Assembly: GCF_022014495.1 (NCBI RefSeq)
Contig: NZ_JAKLSQ010000007.1
Location: 199,092-263,091 of the forward strand
Source: Sandaracinobacteroides sayramensis
GTDB taxonomy: Bacteria > Pseudomonadota > Alphaproteobacteria > Sphingomonadales > Sphingomonadaceae
Reading direction: 5' to 3'
DNA length: 64,000 nucleotides
The translations under genes were made by a program, and so were the position numbers. This document shows, in pieces, positions 1 to 8,199 of this stretch. The stretch's first letter is position 1, and each line of letters starts with the position of its first letter. The notes beneath the pieces were generated by a model that was given only the letters and a program-made list of their open reading frames with translations, had not been told where the DNA came from and searched no databases.

Positions 1-1830
1 TTCCACTTCGACACCCCAGATGCGCGAACTGCCGGCGTTGTCCACGAAGCTGACGACGCCGGGCGGCGGCGTCACCTTGGCGACCTGTGTCGTCACCTGC
101 TGGCCCTGATAGTCCGCGTAGAAGAGAGCGGCGTTCAGGCGCAGGCTGTTGTCGAGAAAGGCGCCCTTCAGGCCGATTTCATAGGAATCGACGATTTCGG
201 AATCATAGCCGTCCTTCGTCGCCGGCGTGGCGCTGGCGTCGCCCCGCATGTCGAACCCGCCCGACTTGAAGCCGCGCGCATAGGCGGCATAGAGGTTCAC
301 CTGCTCGCTCGCCTCGAAACTGAGGCTGACGCGCGGCGTGAACTCCTCGAAGGTGCGATCGTTGCTGTAGTCCGTCAGGATCTGCGGCACGTTATAGGGC
401 GGCGGCAGCACGGGCACATAGGGCTTCAGCAGCGGGCTTCCGAGCGTGCCGAAATAGTTCGCCTTGAACACCTCGCCCGTCTTCTTGTCGCGCGTCCAGC
501 GGGCACCCACCGAGACCTTCAGGCGATCGGTGATATCGTAGTTGAAGTCCCCGAAGATGGCGAAGCTCCTGGTGTCGACCGAGCCGGTCGTCAGCTGCGT
601 CAGCGCGGTGTAGGCGCTGACGACGGGGACGAGCGCGGCTTCCGGGATCAGGCCGCGGCCGAGGATGGTGTCGAAGGCGCCGCTGGCGGTTGCGTCCATG
701 TAATAGAGGCCGACGATCCCTTGCAGGCGATCCGTTTCGATCTGCGCCTGCAGTTCCTGGCTGAACTGATGGTCCTTGTAGACGTTGCCGCTGGCGGCCA
801 CATCCAGGAAGGGCTGCGGCGTGCCGTCGAAGTCGATGCCGGGGCCACGGGTGTAGCCGTCGCGCCAGGCGGTGATCGACTTCAGGGTGAGCGTGTCCGA
901 CACGTTCCATTCGCCCAGCAGCGAGACGCCCTGCGTGACGACCTTCTGGTCGTCTCCGAGGCCTGCCATCGTGTCATATTTGCCAGGCAGCACGGCCTGC
1001 TTCGAGTTGGGCTCGAAGGTTTCGCGGTGGCCGTGGTTGATGTTCGACTTGTCTTCCGTGCGGTCGCCGGCGAGGCGGATGAAGATGTTGTCGACCGGCG
1101 TCATTTCCAGCGACAGCCGGGCAGCCAGCACATCCTTGTTGTTGGTTTCGGCGCCCGAATGTAGGTTCTCGCCATAACCGTCGCGGTTGTACCAGGCGAC
1201 GGCTCCGCCGACCGAGAGCCAGTCGGTCAGCGGGATGGCGACGGAGCCGACGAGGTTCAGCTCGTTATAGGTGCCATATTCCGCCCGCACCTTGCCGGTG
1301 AACTCGTTGCCGAGCTTCTTCGTCACATATTTCACCGCGCCGCCGATGGTGTTGCGGCCATAGAGCGTGCCTTGCGGGCCCCGCAGCACTTCGATGCGCT
1401 CGATGTCGAAGATGTCTAGCACGGCGCCTTGTGGGCGGGCGATGTAGACGTCGTCCACATAGAGGCCGACGCCGGGCTCGAAGCCCCAGAGCGGATCCTG
1501 CTGGCCGATGCCGCGGATGAAGGCCGTGAGGGTGGAGTTGGTGCCGCGCGCCACCTGGATGGTGAGGTTGGGGGTGGAGCGTTGCAGGCCGGTGATGTCG
1601 GGCGTGCCCTTTTCCTCCAACGCTTCGGCCGAAAAGGCGCTGACGGAGATCGGCACGTCGCGCAGGCTTTCCTCACGGCGGCGGGCGGTGACGATGATGT
1701 CGTCAAGGCCGCTTGCGCGTTCTTCCTTTGCGGTTTCCGTTTCCTGCGCCTGCGCAGGGCCGGCGAGGCCAAGGGTCAGCGCGGAACCTGCCAGCAGAAG
1801 GGCCCAATTCACCCGTCGATCAAAAACCAT
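1..1830 (-). CDS. TonB-dependent receptor, C-terminus cut by window edge
   Basis: Outer-membrane gated channel for an unknown ligand. Read on the minus strand, the protein starts MVFDRRVNW, followed by a signal peptide ending near AQA, a TonB-box-like DIIVTARR segment and a plug domain with the usual IERIEVLRGPQGTLYGRNTIGG signature. The beta-barrel then runs off the left edge, so about 610 residues are seen and the final strands are missing. The ATG at 1830 is preceded by a strong GGGGAGG ribosome binding site. It is divergent from the TetR gene at 2002, a common arrangement for substrate-induced receptors. In sphingomonads this subfamily often takes up organic molecules rather than iron; the ligand cannot be named. 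Confidence 0.93.
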   Translation of the reverse strand, partial: MVFDRRVNWALLLAGSALTLGLAGPAQAQETETAKEERASGLDDIIVTARRREESLRDVPISVSAFSAEALEEKGTPDITGLQRSTPNLTIQVARGTNSTLTAFIRGIGQQDPLWGFEPGVGLYVDDVYIARPQGAVLDIFDIERIEVLRGPQGTLYGRNTIGGAVKYVTKKLGNEFTGKVRAEYGTYNELNLVGSVAIPLTDWLSVGGAVAWYNRDGYGENLHSGAETNNKDVLAARLSLEMTPVDNIFIRLAGDRTEDKSNINHGHRETFEPNSKQAVLPGKYDTMAGLGDDQKVVTQGVSLLGEWNVSDTLTLKSITAWRDGYTRGPGIDFDGTPQPFLDVAASGNVYKDHQFSQELQAQIETDRLQGIVGLYYMDATASGAFDTILGRGLIPEAALVPVVSAYTALTQLTTGSVDTRSFAIFGDFNYDITDRLKVSVGARWTRDKKTGEVFKANYFGTLGSPLLKPYVPVLPPPYNVPQILTDYSNDRTFEEFTPRVSLSFEASEQVNLYAAYARGFKSGGFDMRGDASATPATKDGYDSEIVDSYEIGLKGAFLDNSLRLNAALFYADYQGQQVTTQVAKVTPPPGVVSFVDNAGSSRIWGVEVE

Positions 1831-2001
1831 CCTAACCTCCCCTTAGCCGTTATGGCTTATTCATTCGTATCCGTATGTATTATTGATAATCCTCTTTGAA
1901 ACATCTCGTCAACATAGGCTGGATAAATACATTCGAACCAGGATGATATAGGCCCGCGCAGAGATTGACCGTGCGGGACGGAGGACCTAGGCTCGGGTGC
2001 C

Positions 2002-2622
2002 ATGAAGCTTCCTCCGCTGCCGTTGCAGCCCTATATTTCCGAGCTGACCGAGCCGCCCGCCCGGCGCGGGCCGAAGCCGAAGATCCCGACAGAGCGCTGG
2101 TTCCTGACGGCGCTGGAGCAGCTGGCGACGGGCGGCATCGATTCCGTGCGGGTGGAGCTGGTCGCCGGGCAGCTTGGCGTGACGAAGGGCATGTTCTACG
2201 CGCGCTTCCCCTCGCGCGATGCCTTTCTGGAAGCGATGATCGACTATTGGCGGCTGCGCACCACCACCGGGCTCGTCACCGAACTGGGGGCGCTGGATGC
2301 AGCGCCGGAGGACCGGCTGGTGCGGCTGTTCAGCATCCCGGACATGGATCGCGCAAAGACCGGCGCCTATATCGAAATGGCGATGCGCACCTGGGCGCTG
2401 ACCGATGAGCGCCCGGCGAAGGCCATGGCCGAGATCGACCGCCACCGGCTTGCCTATTTCGAGGCGGTGATCGCGGCGAACGGGATTCCGGCCGAACAGG
2501 TGCAGGCGCGCGCTTTCCTGATCTACAGCTATGTGATCACCGACACGCTGCTGCCCGGAAACCGCGCGGCACTGAGGGAGCTTTGCCGCAGTTTCCTGAG
2601 CGACAGACGAACGGACGGGTAG
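2002..2622 (+). CDS. TetR/AcrR family transcriptional regulator
   Basis: A 206-residue protein with an N-terminal helix-turn-helix (about residues 30-75, reading VELVAGQLGVTKGMFYARFP and then a typical recognition-helix tail) and a helical ligand-binding C-terminal domain. It is transcribed away from the TonB receptor that starts at 1830, with about 170 bases between them, so it probably controls that receptor and itself. That link is inferred from the arrangement. No inverted repeat strong enough to call an operator was found in the gap. Confidence 0.9.
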   Translation: MKLPPLPLQPYISELTEPPARRGPKPKIPTERWFLTALEQLATGGIDSVRVELVAGQLGVTKGMFYARFPSRDAFLEAMIDYWRLRTTTGLVTELGALDAAPEDRLVRLFSIPDMDRAKTGAYIEMAMRTWALTDERPAKAMAEIDRHRLAYFEAVIAANGIPAEQVQARAFLIYSYVITDTLLPGNRAALRELCRSFLSDRRTDG

Positions 2623-2820
2623 AGGCACCCAGGCTGCCCGGCTGCGTCGTTGCCCGCGTCGGCGTCGATCAGCTCAGCCACTGCCGCCAGTACCCGAAGC
2701 TGACGGTGGCAAAGGTCCCAGAGCCAGTCGCTCGCTCCGTTGTCGTGGCTTGGGGAACCAAGGGCAGGTCTCAAGGAACTATTTTTGGCCTTCGAGCGTC
2801 CGCTTTGTTGGCGTCGCTCG

Positions 2821-4416
2821 TCATTTGTCCACCGTCGACCAATCCAGTCCAAACCGTGCGAGATACTTCCGCAGGCGGTCAGCGTCATTCGAACTGCTGC
2901 GTCGAGTACGAGACGCATTGAACAAGATTCTGCCCGCTTCCGACAGAGAGCGACTGGTCCTGCACACCCGGATCGTCTCGGCAAGCTGAACATGATCGAA
3001 CAGGTCGAGTTCGCCGATGCGTTCCGGGGGCAACAGCCCTGAAAGAATATCGGCAGCATTGTCGGCCTGCCCCGACCATAGCCGTCGCAGGCGCTCAATC
3101 TCTTTATCGACACTGTCGACATCGATCCGTCCCTTCGGACTTAGCGTGGCCATGCGGGTCACACTGGCGGCGAGGTCGCGGAAGTTGCCCGGCCAGCTTG
3201 CCTCTCCGGACGTCGCGAAGGCGAGATAGCGCAGGCGCGCTTCCTTGTTGAAGCTGGCCTGGTCGCCCTCGCGTTCCGCGAACCTGTCCAGTTCATAGTC
3301 GAGATTGGGCTCGATATCCTCACGCCGGTCGACGAGGCCCGGCAAGCGGAAGGTCCAGAGATTGAGGCGCGCATAAAGGTCGTCGCGGAAAGCACCAGCG
3401 GCTACTGCCTCGCCGAGGTCGCGATTGGTGCCGGCGATCAACTGAAAGTCTGATGCCACCTCTTTGTCCGCGCCAACGGGCAGGAAGCGCTTGTCCTCGA
3501 TGGCGCGCAGGATCATCGCCTGTTCGTCGAGGCCGAGTTCGCCAATCTCATCGAGGAACAGCATGCCTTTGTCAGCGGCGCGCAACAAGCCCGGTCGGTC
3601 GGCAACCGCTCCGGTGAAGGCCCCCTTGCGATGGCCGAACAGGGCCGACATGGCGCTGTCGCCCTTCAGGGTCGCGCAGTTCACTTCCACAAATGGCCCG
3701 GCAATCTGGTGCTTGGCCTTTTTGAGTTCGTAGATGCGCCGGGCCAGCTGACTCTTGCCCGCGCCAGTTGGTCCCATCAGCAGCACTGGTGCGCGCGAGC
3801 GCAGCGCTACCTGCTCGATCTCGTCGATCATGCGGTTGAAGGCGGCGTTGCGTGTATCGATGCCGGATTTGAGGAAAGACGTGCTCTCCGCGCTCGTAAC
3901 GGCGAAGCGGGTCGCGATGCTATCATAGCGCGAAAGGTCGAGGTCGATGATGCTCCAGCGACCGGGCGCCCCACCATCCTCGGCGCGCTTCGCCGGTTGG
4001 GTCTGGAGCAGGCGCCCCGGCAGGTAACGCGCCTCGGTCAGCAGGAAGAGACATATCTGCGCGACGTGTGTGCCCGTGGTGATGTGGAGGAGATAATCCT
4101 GCTCGTCCGGATCAAATGGCTCGGCCCGCGCGAAGTCGAGCAGCTTTCCATAAACCTCCTCGAAATCCCAGGGGTCGCGGAAATCGAGGACCCGCATGTC
4201 GACCTGAGTCTCCGGCGAAACGGAAGCGATGTCTTCCGCGACATATTCGGCGAGGCGACGATGGGCGGTGCCGTGCAACAGCACCAGTCGATCAACCCGC
4301 AGATCCTCATGCATGGTCAGCGCGACGGTCGGGCGCCACTTGTTCCAACGCGAGGGGCCGAACTTGCTCGCGTCGAGGGTGGAGCCGAGGAAGCCGATAA
4401 CGGTCAGGGGTTTCAT
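2821..4416 (-). CDS. rtcR: RtcR, sigma54-dependent activator of RNA repair genes
   Basis: A 531-residue bacterial enhancer-binding protein. Residues 1-180 form the CARF-like sensor domain typical of RtcR (GFLGSTLDASKFGPSRWNKW near the start). Residues 185-430 are the AAA+ domain, with Walker A GPTGAGKS near 215, GAFTGA (the sigma54 contact loop) near 265 and Walker B FLDEIGE near 287. A Fis-like DNA-binding helix lies at the C-terminus. The gene is divergent from the rsr-rtcBA operon, whose promoter at 4553 matches the sigma54 consensus. In characterised RtcR systems the CARF domain senses RNA fragments and relieves inhibition of the AAA+ motor. Confidence 0.97.
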   Translation of the reverse strand: MKPLTVIGFLGSTLDASKFGPSRWNKWRPTVALTMHEDLRVDRLVLLHGTAHRRLAEYVAEDIASVSPETQVDMRVLDFRDPWDFEEVYGKLLDFARAEPFDPDEQDYLLHITTGTHVAQICLFLLTEARYLPGRLLQTQPAKRAEDGGAPGRWSIIDLDLSRYDSIATRFAVTSAESTSFLKSGIDTRNAAFNRMIDEIEQVALRSRAPVLLMGPTGAGKSQLARRIYELKKAKHQIAGPFVEVNCATLKGDSAMSALFGHRKGAFTGAVADRPGLLRAADKGMLFLDEIGELGLDEQAMILRAIEDKRFLPVGADKEVASDFQLIAGTNRDLGEAVAAGAFRDDLYARLNLWTFRLPGLVDRREDIEPNLDYELDRFAEREGDQASFNKEARLRYLAFATSGEASWPGNFRDLAASVTRMATLSPKGRIDVDSVDKEIERLRRLWSGQADNAADILSGLLPPERIGELDLFDHVQLAETIRVCRTSRSLSEAGRILFNASRTRRSSSNDADRLRKYLARFGLDWSTVDK

Positions 4417-4425
4417 TCTTATATC

Positions 4426-4442
4426 ATAGGATAAAATCCTAT
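4426..4442. promoter_or_regulatory. Inverted repeat next to the rtcR start
   Basis: ATAGGAT and ATCCTAT are perfect 7-base arms separated by AAA, centred about 18 bases upstream of the rtcR start codon and about 120 bases upstream of the sigma54 promoter. The position fits an operator for rtcR autoregulation or an upstream activator site for the divergent operon. A function is inferred only. Confidence 0.5.
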
Positions 4443-4552
4443 CTCATGCGATCATATTTTTCAGAATCCCAAGCTTGAGCGTTCCGATGGGGAGAAAAAT
4501 AAAATAGATAAAATCAATATGATGTGAGTTTTTCTGTCTCTTTCTGATGGTT

Positions 4553-4568
4553 TGGCATGCTCCGTGCA
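4553..4568 (+). promoter_or_regulatory. Sigma54 (-24/-12) promoter of the RNA repair operon
   Basis: TGGCATGCTCCGTGCA matches the sigma54 consensus TGGCACG-N4-TTGCA at 14 of the 16 positions (the N4 spacer counts as matching), with the essential GG and GC doublets correctly spaced. It would start transcription about 12 bases downstream, near 4580, ahead of the tRNA-like sequence and rsr. The divergent sigma54 activator RtcR supports the call. Confidence 0.88.
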
Positions 4569-4662
4569 GTTCTTTTGGCGTCGACCGGGGCAGACTACTC
4601 GGTCGGCAGGCGGAACTGGGGCGGTCGGAATGGGCCGGCCGCCCCAAGGACCGGAGAATTCA

Positions 4663-4740
4663 TAGGGCGTAGCTCAGCTTGCGCAGAGCGCCTGCCTTGG
4701 GAGCAGGAGGCCGCAGGTTCAAATCCTGCCGCCCTGACCA
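4663..4740 (+). tRNA. tRNA-Pro(UGG)-like RNA in the leader of rsr
   Basis: It folds as a full cloverleaf. There is a 7-pair acceptor stem (first pair U-G), a D stem GCTC/GAGC, an anticodon stem CCTGC/GCAGG with loop CTTGGGA (anticodon UGG), a T arm GCAGG-TTCAAAT-CCTGC and an encoded ACCA end. The 10-base D loop (AGCTTGCGCA) lacks the invariant GG at positions 18-19 that docks on the T loop, so this may be a tRNA mimic rather than a translation tRNA. It lies inside the predicted sigma54 transcript, 17 bases before the rsr start codon. tRNA-like RNAs are known in some RtcR-controlled operons; its function here is inferred. Confidence 0.75.
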
Positions 4741-4757
4741 GATGAAGGAGTTGGACG

Positions 4758-6305
4758 ATGGCCAACAAGGGACTGTTTGCAAGCGCCGTGGCGAAGCTGT
4801 TGCCGCGCACCGATACGCTGAACCGGGAGGGTTCGCCGGCCTATGCCTATGGGCCAAAGGCGAAGCTCGCCCAGCTGGCAGCGACCGGCACGCTCGCCGA
4901 TAATTTCTACGGCGCGGCGGAAACGCAGCTTGCCGATGTGCTGGAGGCGGCCCGTTCGGTCGATCCCTATTTCGTCGCTCAGGCTGCGGTCTATGCCCGT
5001 ACGTCCGGCGCGATGAAGGATATGCCCGCCTTGCTGGCGGCGTATCTGACCGTCGCCGATCCCGACCTTTCGGTCCGGGTCTTCGGCAAGGTCGTGAACA
5101 ACGGCCGCGTGCTGCGTAGTTTCGTGCAGATCATGCGATCGGGCCAGGTTGGGCGAACATCTCTCGGCACCCGGCCGAAGCGGCTGGTCCAGCAGTGGCT
5201 GGAGCGGGCGTCGATCCGCGAGCTGATGCATGCTGCGACCGGCAATGCGCCGAGCCTGGCGGACATCGTCAAGATGGTCCACCCGCGTCCGGCGGATGCG
5301 GGCCGCAAGGCCTTCTATGGCTGGCTGATCGGTCGTCCCTATGACGTCGCCGCGCTGCCCGCCGAGATTGCCGCGTTCGAGGCCTGGAAACAGGATCAGG
5401 CCCAGCCTTTGCCCGAAGTGCCGTTCGAGTGGTTGACCGCTTATCCGCTTGTCGCGGAGCAGTGGGCGGAGCTTGCGACCCGCATGGGCTGGCAGGCCCT
5501 GAGGATGAACCTCAACACGCTGGCGCGCAACGGCGCATTCGCTGTGGAGGGGCTTATCGATCAGGTTGCGGCCCGGCTTGCCGACCGTGACGCGCTCCAT
5601 GCCGTGCGGCCCATGCCCTATCAGCTGATGGTGGCATTGGGCCAGGTCGGCGACGGCGTGCCGCTCAAGGTACAGGCGGCGCTGGAGGAAGCACGGGAGC
5701 TGTCGCTCCGAGGCATGCCGAAGGTGCCGGGCCACGTGGTCGTCTGCCCCGACGTGTCGGGTTCGATGGGGATGCCGGTGACGGGCTACCGCAAGGGCGC
5801 GTCGTCAAAGGTTCGCTGCATCGATGTCGCGGCCCTGGTCGCGGCGGCGATGCTGCGATCCAACCGCGAGGCACGGGTCATCCCGTTCGAGCAGGCGGTC
5901 GTACCAATGAAGCTGAAGGCTACCGACCGGATCGCGGCGAATGCCGCGAAGCTGGCGGCGGTCGGCGGTGGTGGAACGAACGTCTCGGCGCCCCTCGCGC
6001 TCCTCAACAAGGAGATGGCGGCGGTCGATCTGGTGGTTATCGTCTCGGACAACGAGTCCTGGGTCGATGCGCAGCGGAGTGGATCGACGGCGACGATGCA
6101 GGAATGGACGAAACTGGCGAAGCGTAACCCGCAAGCCAAGCTCGTCTGCATCGACATCGCGCCTTACGGCACCACGCAGGCGGCTAGCCGGCAGGACATA
6201 TTGAATGTCGGAGGCTTCTCCGATGCGGTGTTCGACACCATCGCGCGCTTCGTCTCCGGCGAGACGCACGACTGGGTGAGCATCGTGGAACAAGTGGAGG
6301 TCTGA
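4758..6305 (+). CDS. rsr: Rsr, bacterial Ro60 (TROVE/vWA) RNA-binding protein
   Basis: A 515-residue orthologue of the Ro autoantigen. Residues 1-310 form the TROVE ring of helical repeats that holds misfolded RNA and Y RNA. The C-terminal von Willebrand A domain starts near residue 325 with the MIDAS motif DVSGSMG and a later TNVSAP segment. In other bacteria Rsr binds Y RNAs and connects to PNPase for structured-RNA decay. The start is set by AAGGAG ten bases upstream. It is the first protein gene of the sigma54 operon, behind the tRNA-like RNA and ahead of four Y-RNA-like modules, its expected RNA partners. Confidence 0.96.
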   Translation: MANKGLFASAVAKLLPRTDTLNREGSPAYAYGPKAKLAQLAATGTLADNFYGAAETQLADVLEAARSVDPYFVAQAAVYARTSGAMKDMPALLAAYLTVADPDLSVRVFGKVVNNGRVLRSFVQIMRSGQVGRTSLGTRPKRLVQQWLERASIRELMHAATGNAPSLADIVKMVHPRPADAGRKAFYGWLIGRPYDVAALPAEIAAFEAWKQDQAQPLPEVPFEWLTAYPLVAEQWAELATRMGWQALRMNLNTLARNGAFAVEGLIDQVAARLADRDALHAVRPMPYQLMVALGQVGDGVPLKVQAALEEARELSLRGMPKVPGHVVVCPDVSGSMGMPVTGYRKGASSKVRCIDVAALVAAAMLRSNREARVIPFEQAVVPMKLKATDRIAANAAKLAAVGGGGTNVSAPLALLNKEMAAVDLVVIVSDNESWVDAQRSGSTATMQEWTKLAKRNPQAKLVCIDIAPYGTTQAASRQDILNVGGFSDAVFDTIARFVSGETHDWVSIVEQVEV

Positions 6306-6312
6306 ACGAACA

Positions 6313-6472
6313 GGGTCGTGGCGAATGCTGGCAGGACTACATGTCACCAGAGGAGGCCCGACGAGTAAAGCGCCCGGAAGGCAGTTGTGCCGAAAGGGAG
6401 ATGCGGGTTCGAATCCCGCCGCCGACACGTAGCTTAAGGGCCGCGTCTTGCCGAACCTCGTCGCCACGACCC
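6313..6472 (+). ncRNA. Y-RNA-like (YrlA-type) module 1
   Basis: A perfect 12-pair closing stem joins GGGTCGTGGCGA (6313) to TCGCCACGACCC (6461). Just inside lies the strand shared by all four modules, GGCGAATGCTGG followed by GGACTACAT. A T-arm mimic, GCGGGTTCGAATCCCGC, sits at 6403-6419 and a D-arm-like TAGCTTAAGGG follows. The acceptor-like stem found in the other modules is not evident here, so the tRNA mimicry is partial. It begins 8 bases after the rsr stop codon. Confidence 0.8.
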
Positions 6473-6482
6473 GACAAGATCA

Positions 6483-6625
6483 TCACGGCGAATGCCGGGA
6501 AGGACTACATTGGTAATGTGGTTGTCGCGGGTTCAAGTCCCGCCTGTATCGGCAACGATGCAGTAGCTCAGCTGGATAGAGCGCCAGTCCCTCGGGACGG
6601 TCTTTCTCACTTCTCGTCGCCGTGA
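6483..6625 (+). ncRNA. Y-RNA-like (YrlA-type) module 2
   Basis: The closing stem is TCACGGCGA (6483-6491) with TCGCCGTGA (6617-6625), nine perfect pairs, followed inside by the shared GGCGAATGCCGG and GGACTACAT. The tRNA parts occur in permuted order: a T arm GCGGG-TTCAAGT-CCCGC (6527-6543), an acceptor-like helix CTGTATCG/CGATGCAG closed by a GCAA tetraloop, then a D-arm mimic TAGCTCAGCTGGATAGAGC. A short GTCC-CTCG-GGAC hairpin follows. This matches the tRNA mimicry known for Salmonella YrlA. Confidence 0.85.
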
Positions 6626-6641
6626 CCGGAAACACAAAAAT

Positions 6642-6791
6642 CATGGCGAATGCCCGACGGACTACATGGCCTATCACGCCCCAGATGCGGGTTCGAATCC
6701 CGCCGGACCGCCCAATCGGTCCGTAGTTTAACGGTAGAACAGGGACCGTCCGCGAGGACGGAGAGAAGTCTGTCAAACACTTGTCGCCATG
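6642..6791 (+). ncRNA. Y-RNA-like (YrlA-type) module 3
   Basis: The closing stem is CATGGCGA (6642-6649) with TCGCCATG (6784-6791), followed by the shared GGCGAATGCC and GGACTACAT. Its tRNA mimic is the most complete: T arm GCGGG-TTCGAAT-CCCGC (6687-6703), a perfect 7-pair acceptor CGGACCG/CGGTCCG with a CCCAAT cap (6704-6723), and a D-arm mimic TAGTTTAACGGTAGAAC. A CCGTCC-GCGA-GGACGG hairpin (6746-6761) follows. Confidence 0.87.
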
Positions 6792-6804
6792 GCACCAAAT
6801 TCAA

Positions 6805-6908
6805 GCTGGCGAATGCCGGCGGGACTACATCGGTAAAGGCCGAAAGGCCGAGCGGTTCGAATCCGCCCCGGAGAAATCCGGGATGTCTCGCCAAAACTCG
6901 TCGCCGGC
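6805..6908 (+). ncRNA. Y-RNA-like (YrlA-type) module 4, short form
   Basis: The closing stem is GCTGGCGA (6805-6812) with TCGCCGGC (6901-6908), one G-U pair, followed by the shared GGCGAATGCCGG and GGACTACAT. It holds a GGCC-GAAA-GGCC hairpin, a T arm with only four pairs (GCGG-TTCGAAT-CCGC, 6852-6866) and an acceptor-like CCCGGA/TCCGGG helix with a GAAA cap. It has no D-arm mimic, so at 104 nt it is the shortest module. The rtcB ribosome binding site follows within 15 bases. Confidence 0.82.
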
Positions 6909-6934
6909 ACCATGATTATGCAAGGGAGGTCTCG

Positions 6935-8161
6935 ATGACCGAGGCAAATTTTGATTTTCAGCACGTCGAGGGCGGCAAGCCGATCAAGCTGTGGACCCGG
7001 GGCGTGCCGGTCGATGAGAAGGCGCATGAGCAGCTCCGCAAGGCGGCGCGCATGCCTTTCGTGTTCAAGCATGTGGCGGCCATGCCGGACGTGCATGTCG
7101 GTATCGGCGCGACGGTTGGCTCGGTCATCCCGACCAAGGGCGCGGTGATCCCGGCGGCGGTGGGCGTCGACATCGGCTGCGGCATGATGGCGGCGCGCAC
7201 ATCGCTGATGGCGGGCGATCTTCCGGACAATCTGGAAGGCATCCGTTTGGCGATCGAGCGGGCGGTGCCGCACGGGCGCAGCGTCAATCGCGGCAAGCGC
7301 GATACCGGTTCGTGGGGCGACCCACCGGCCGAGATCGTGGAGGCCTGGGCGACGCTGGTGGAGCGGTTCGACCGGATCACGGCGAAATATCCGCGGTTCA
7401 AGAACACCAACCAGCTCACCCATCTGGGGACGCTCGGGACGGGCAACCACTTCATCGAACTCTGCCTCGATACCGAACAGCGCGTCTGGATCATGCTCCA
7501 CTCGGGCTCGCGCGGCGTGGGGAATGCGATCGGCACGTTCTTCATCGAACTGGCCAAGCAGGACATGCGCAAGTGGTTCATCAACCTGCCCGACGAGGAT
7601 CTGGCCTACTTCCCGGAAGGGACCGACCATTTCGACGACTATGTCGAGGCGGTCGAGTGGGCGCAGGACTTCGCGGCGCTGAACCGCCGGATGATGATGA
7701 CCAACGTGATCCGGGCGCTTCGCGGCCAGATCGCCAAGCCTTTCGACGCCGAGCTCGAAGCGGTGAACTGTCATCACAATTATGTGACGCGGGAGAACCA
7801 CTTCGGCGAGAATGTGCTCGTGACCCGCAAGGGCGCGGTGCGCGCGGCGAAAGGCACGATGGGTATCATCCCGGGCTCGATGGGCGCGAAATCGTTCATC
7901 GTACGCGGTCTCGGCAATGCGGAATCGTTCGAGAGCTGCAGCCATGGCGCGGGACGCGTGATGTCCCGCACCCAGGCCAAAAAGCTGGTCTCGCTCGACG
8001 AGCATATCGCCGATACGGCCGGCGTCGAGTGCCGCAAGGACGAGAGCGTCATCGACGAGACGCCCAAGGCCTACAAGCCGATCGAAGCCGTGATGGCCGC
8101 CCAGGCCGATCTGGTGGAGATCGTCCACACGTTGAAACAGGTGGTGTGCGTCAAGGGGTGA
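6935..8161 (+). CDS. rtcB: RtcB, 3'-phosphate/5'-hydroxyl RNA ligase
   Basis: GTP- and Mn-dependent ligase that joins 2',3'-cyclic phosphate or 3'-phosphate RNA ends to 5'-hydroxyl ends. The 408-residue product has the same length as E. coli RtcB. The metal-site Asp and Cys lie in GVDIGCGM (about residues 77-84). HSGSRGVGN and VNCHHNYV contribute metal-binding His, and the guanylated His lies in CSHGAGRVMSR (about 340). The ATG at 6935 has an AGGGAGG ribosome binding site and starts 26 bases after the last Y-RNA module, so protein and RNAs share one transcript. Confidence 0.98.
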   Translation: MTEANFDFQHVEGGKPIKLWTRGVPVDEKAHEQLRKAARMPFVFKHVAAMPDVHVGIGATVGSVIPTKGAVIPAAVGVDIGCGMMAARTSLMAGDLPDNLEGIRLAIERAVPHGRSVNRGKRDTGSWGDPPAEIVEAWATLVERFDRITAKYPRFKNTNQLTHLGTLGTGNHFIELCLDTEQRVWIMLHSGSRGVGNAIGTFFIELAKQDMRKWFINLPDEDLAYFPEGTDHFDDYVEAVEWAQDFAALNRRMMMTNVIRALRGQIAKPFDAELEAVNCHHNYVTRENHFGENVLVTRKGAVRAAKGTMGIIPGSMGAKSFIVRGLGNAESFESCSHGAGRVMSRTQAKKLVSLDEHIADTAGVECRKDESVIDETPKAYKPIEAVMAAQADLVEIVHTLKQVVCVKG

Positions 8162-8199
8162 AGCCCCGGACGCACACTGCTTCCTAATCGAGAAGCATC

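Noticed and set aside
6341-6625. Plus-strand open frame in the Y-RNA region
   Set aside because: It crosses two RNA modules with conserved stems and has no homology to known proteins.
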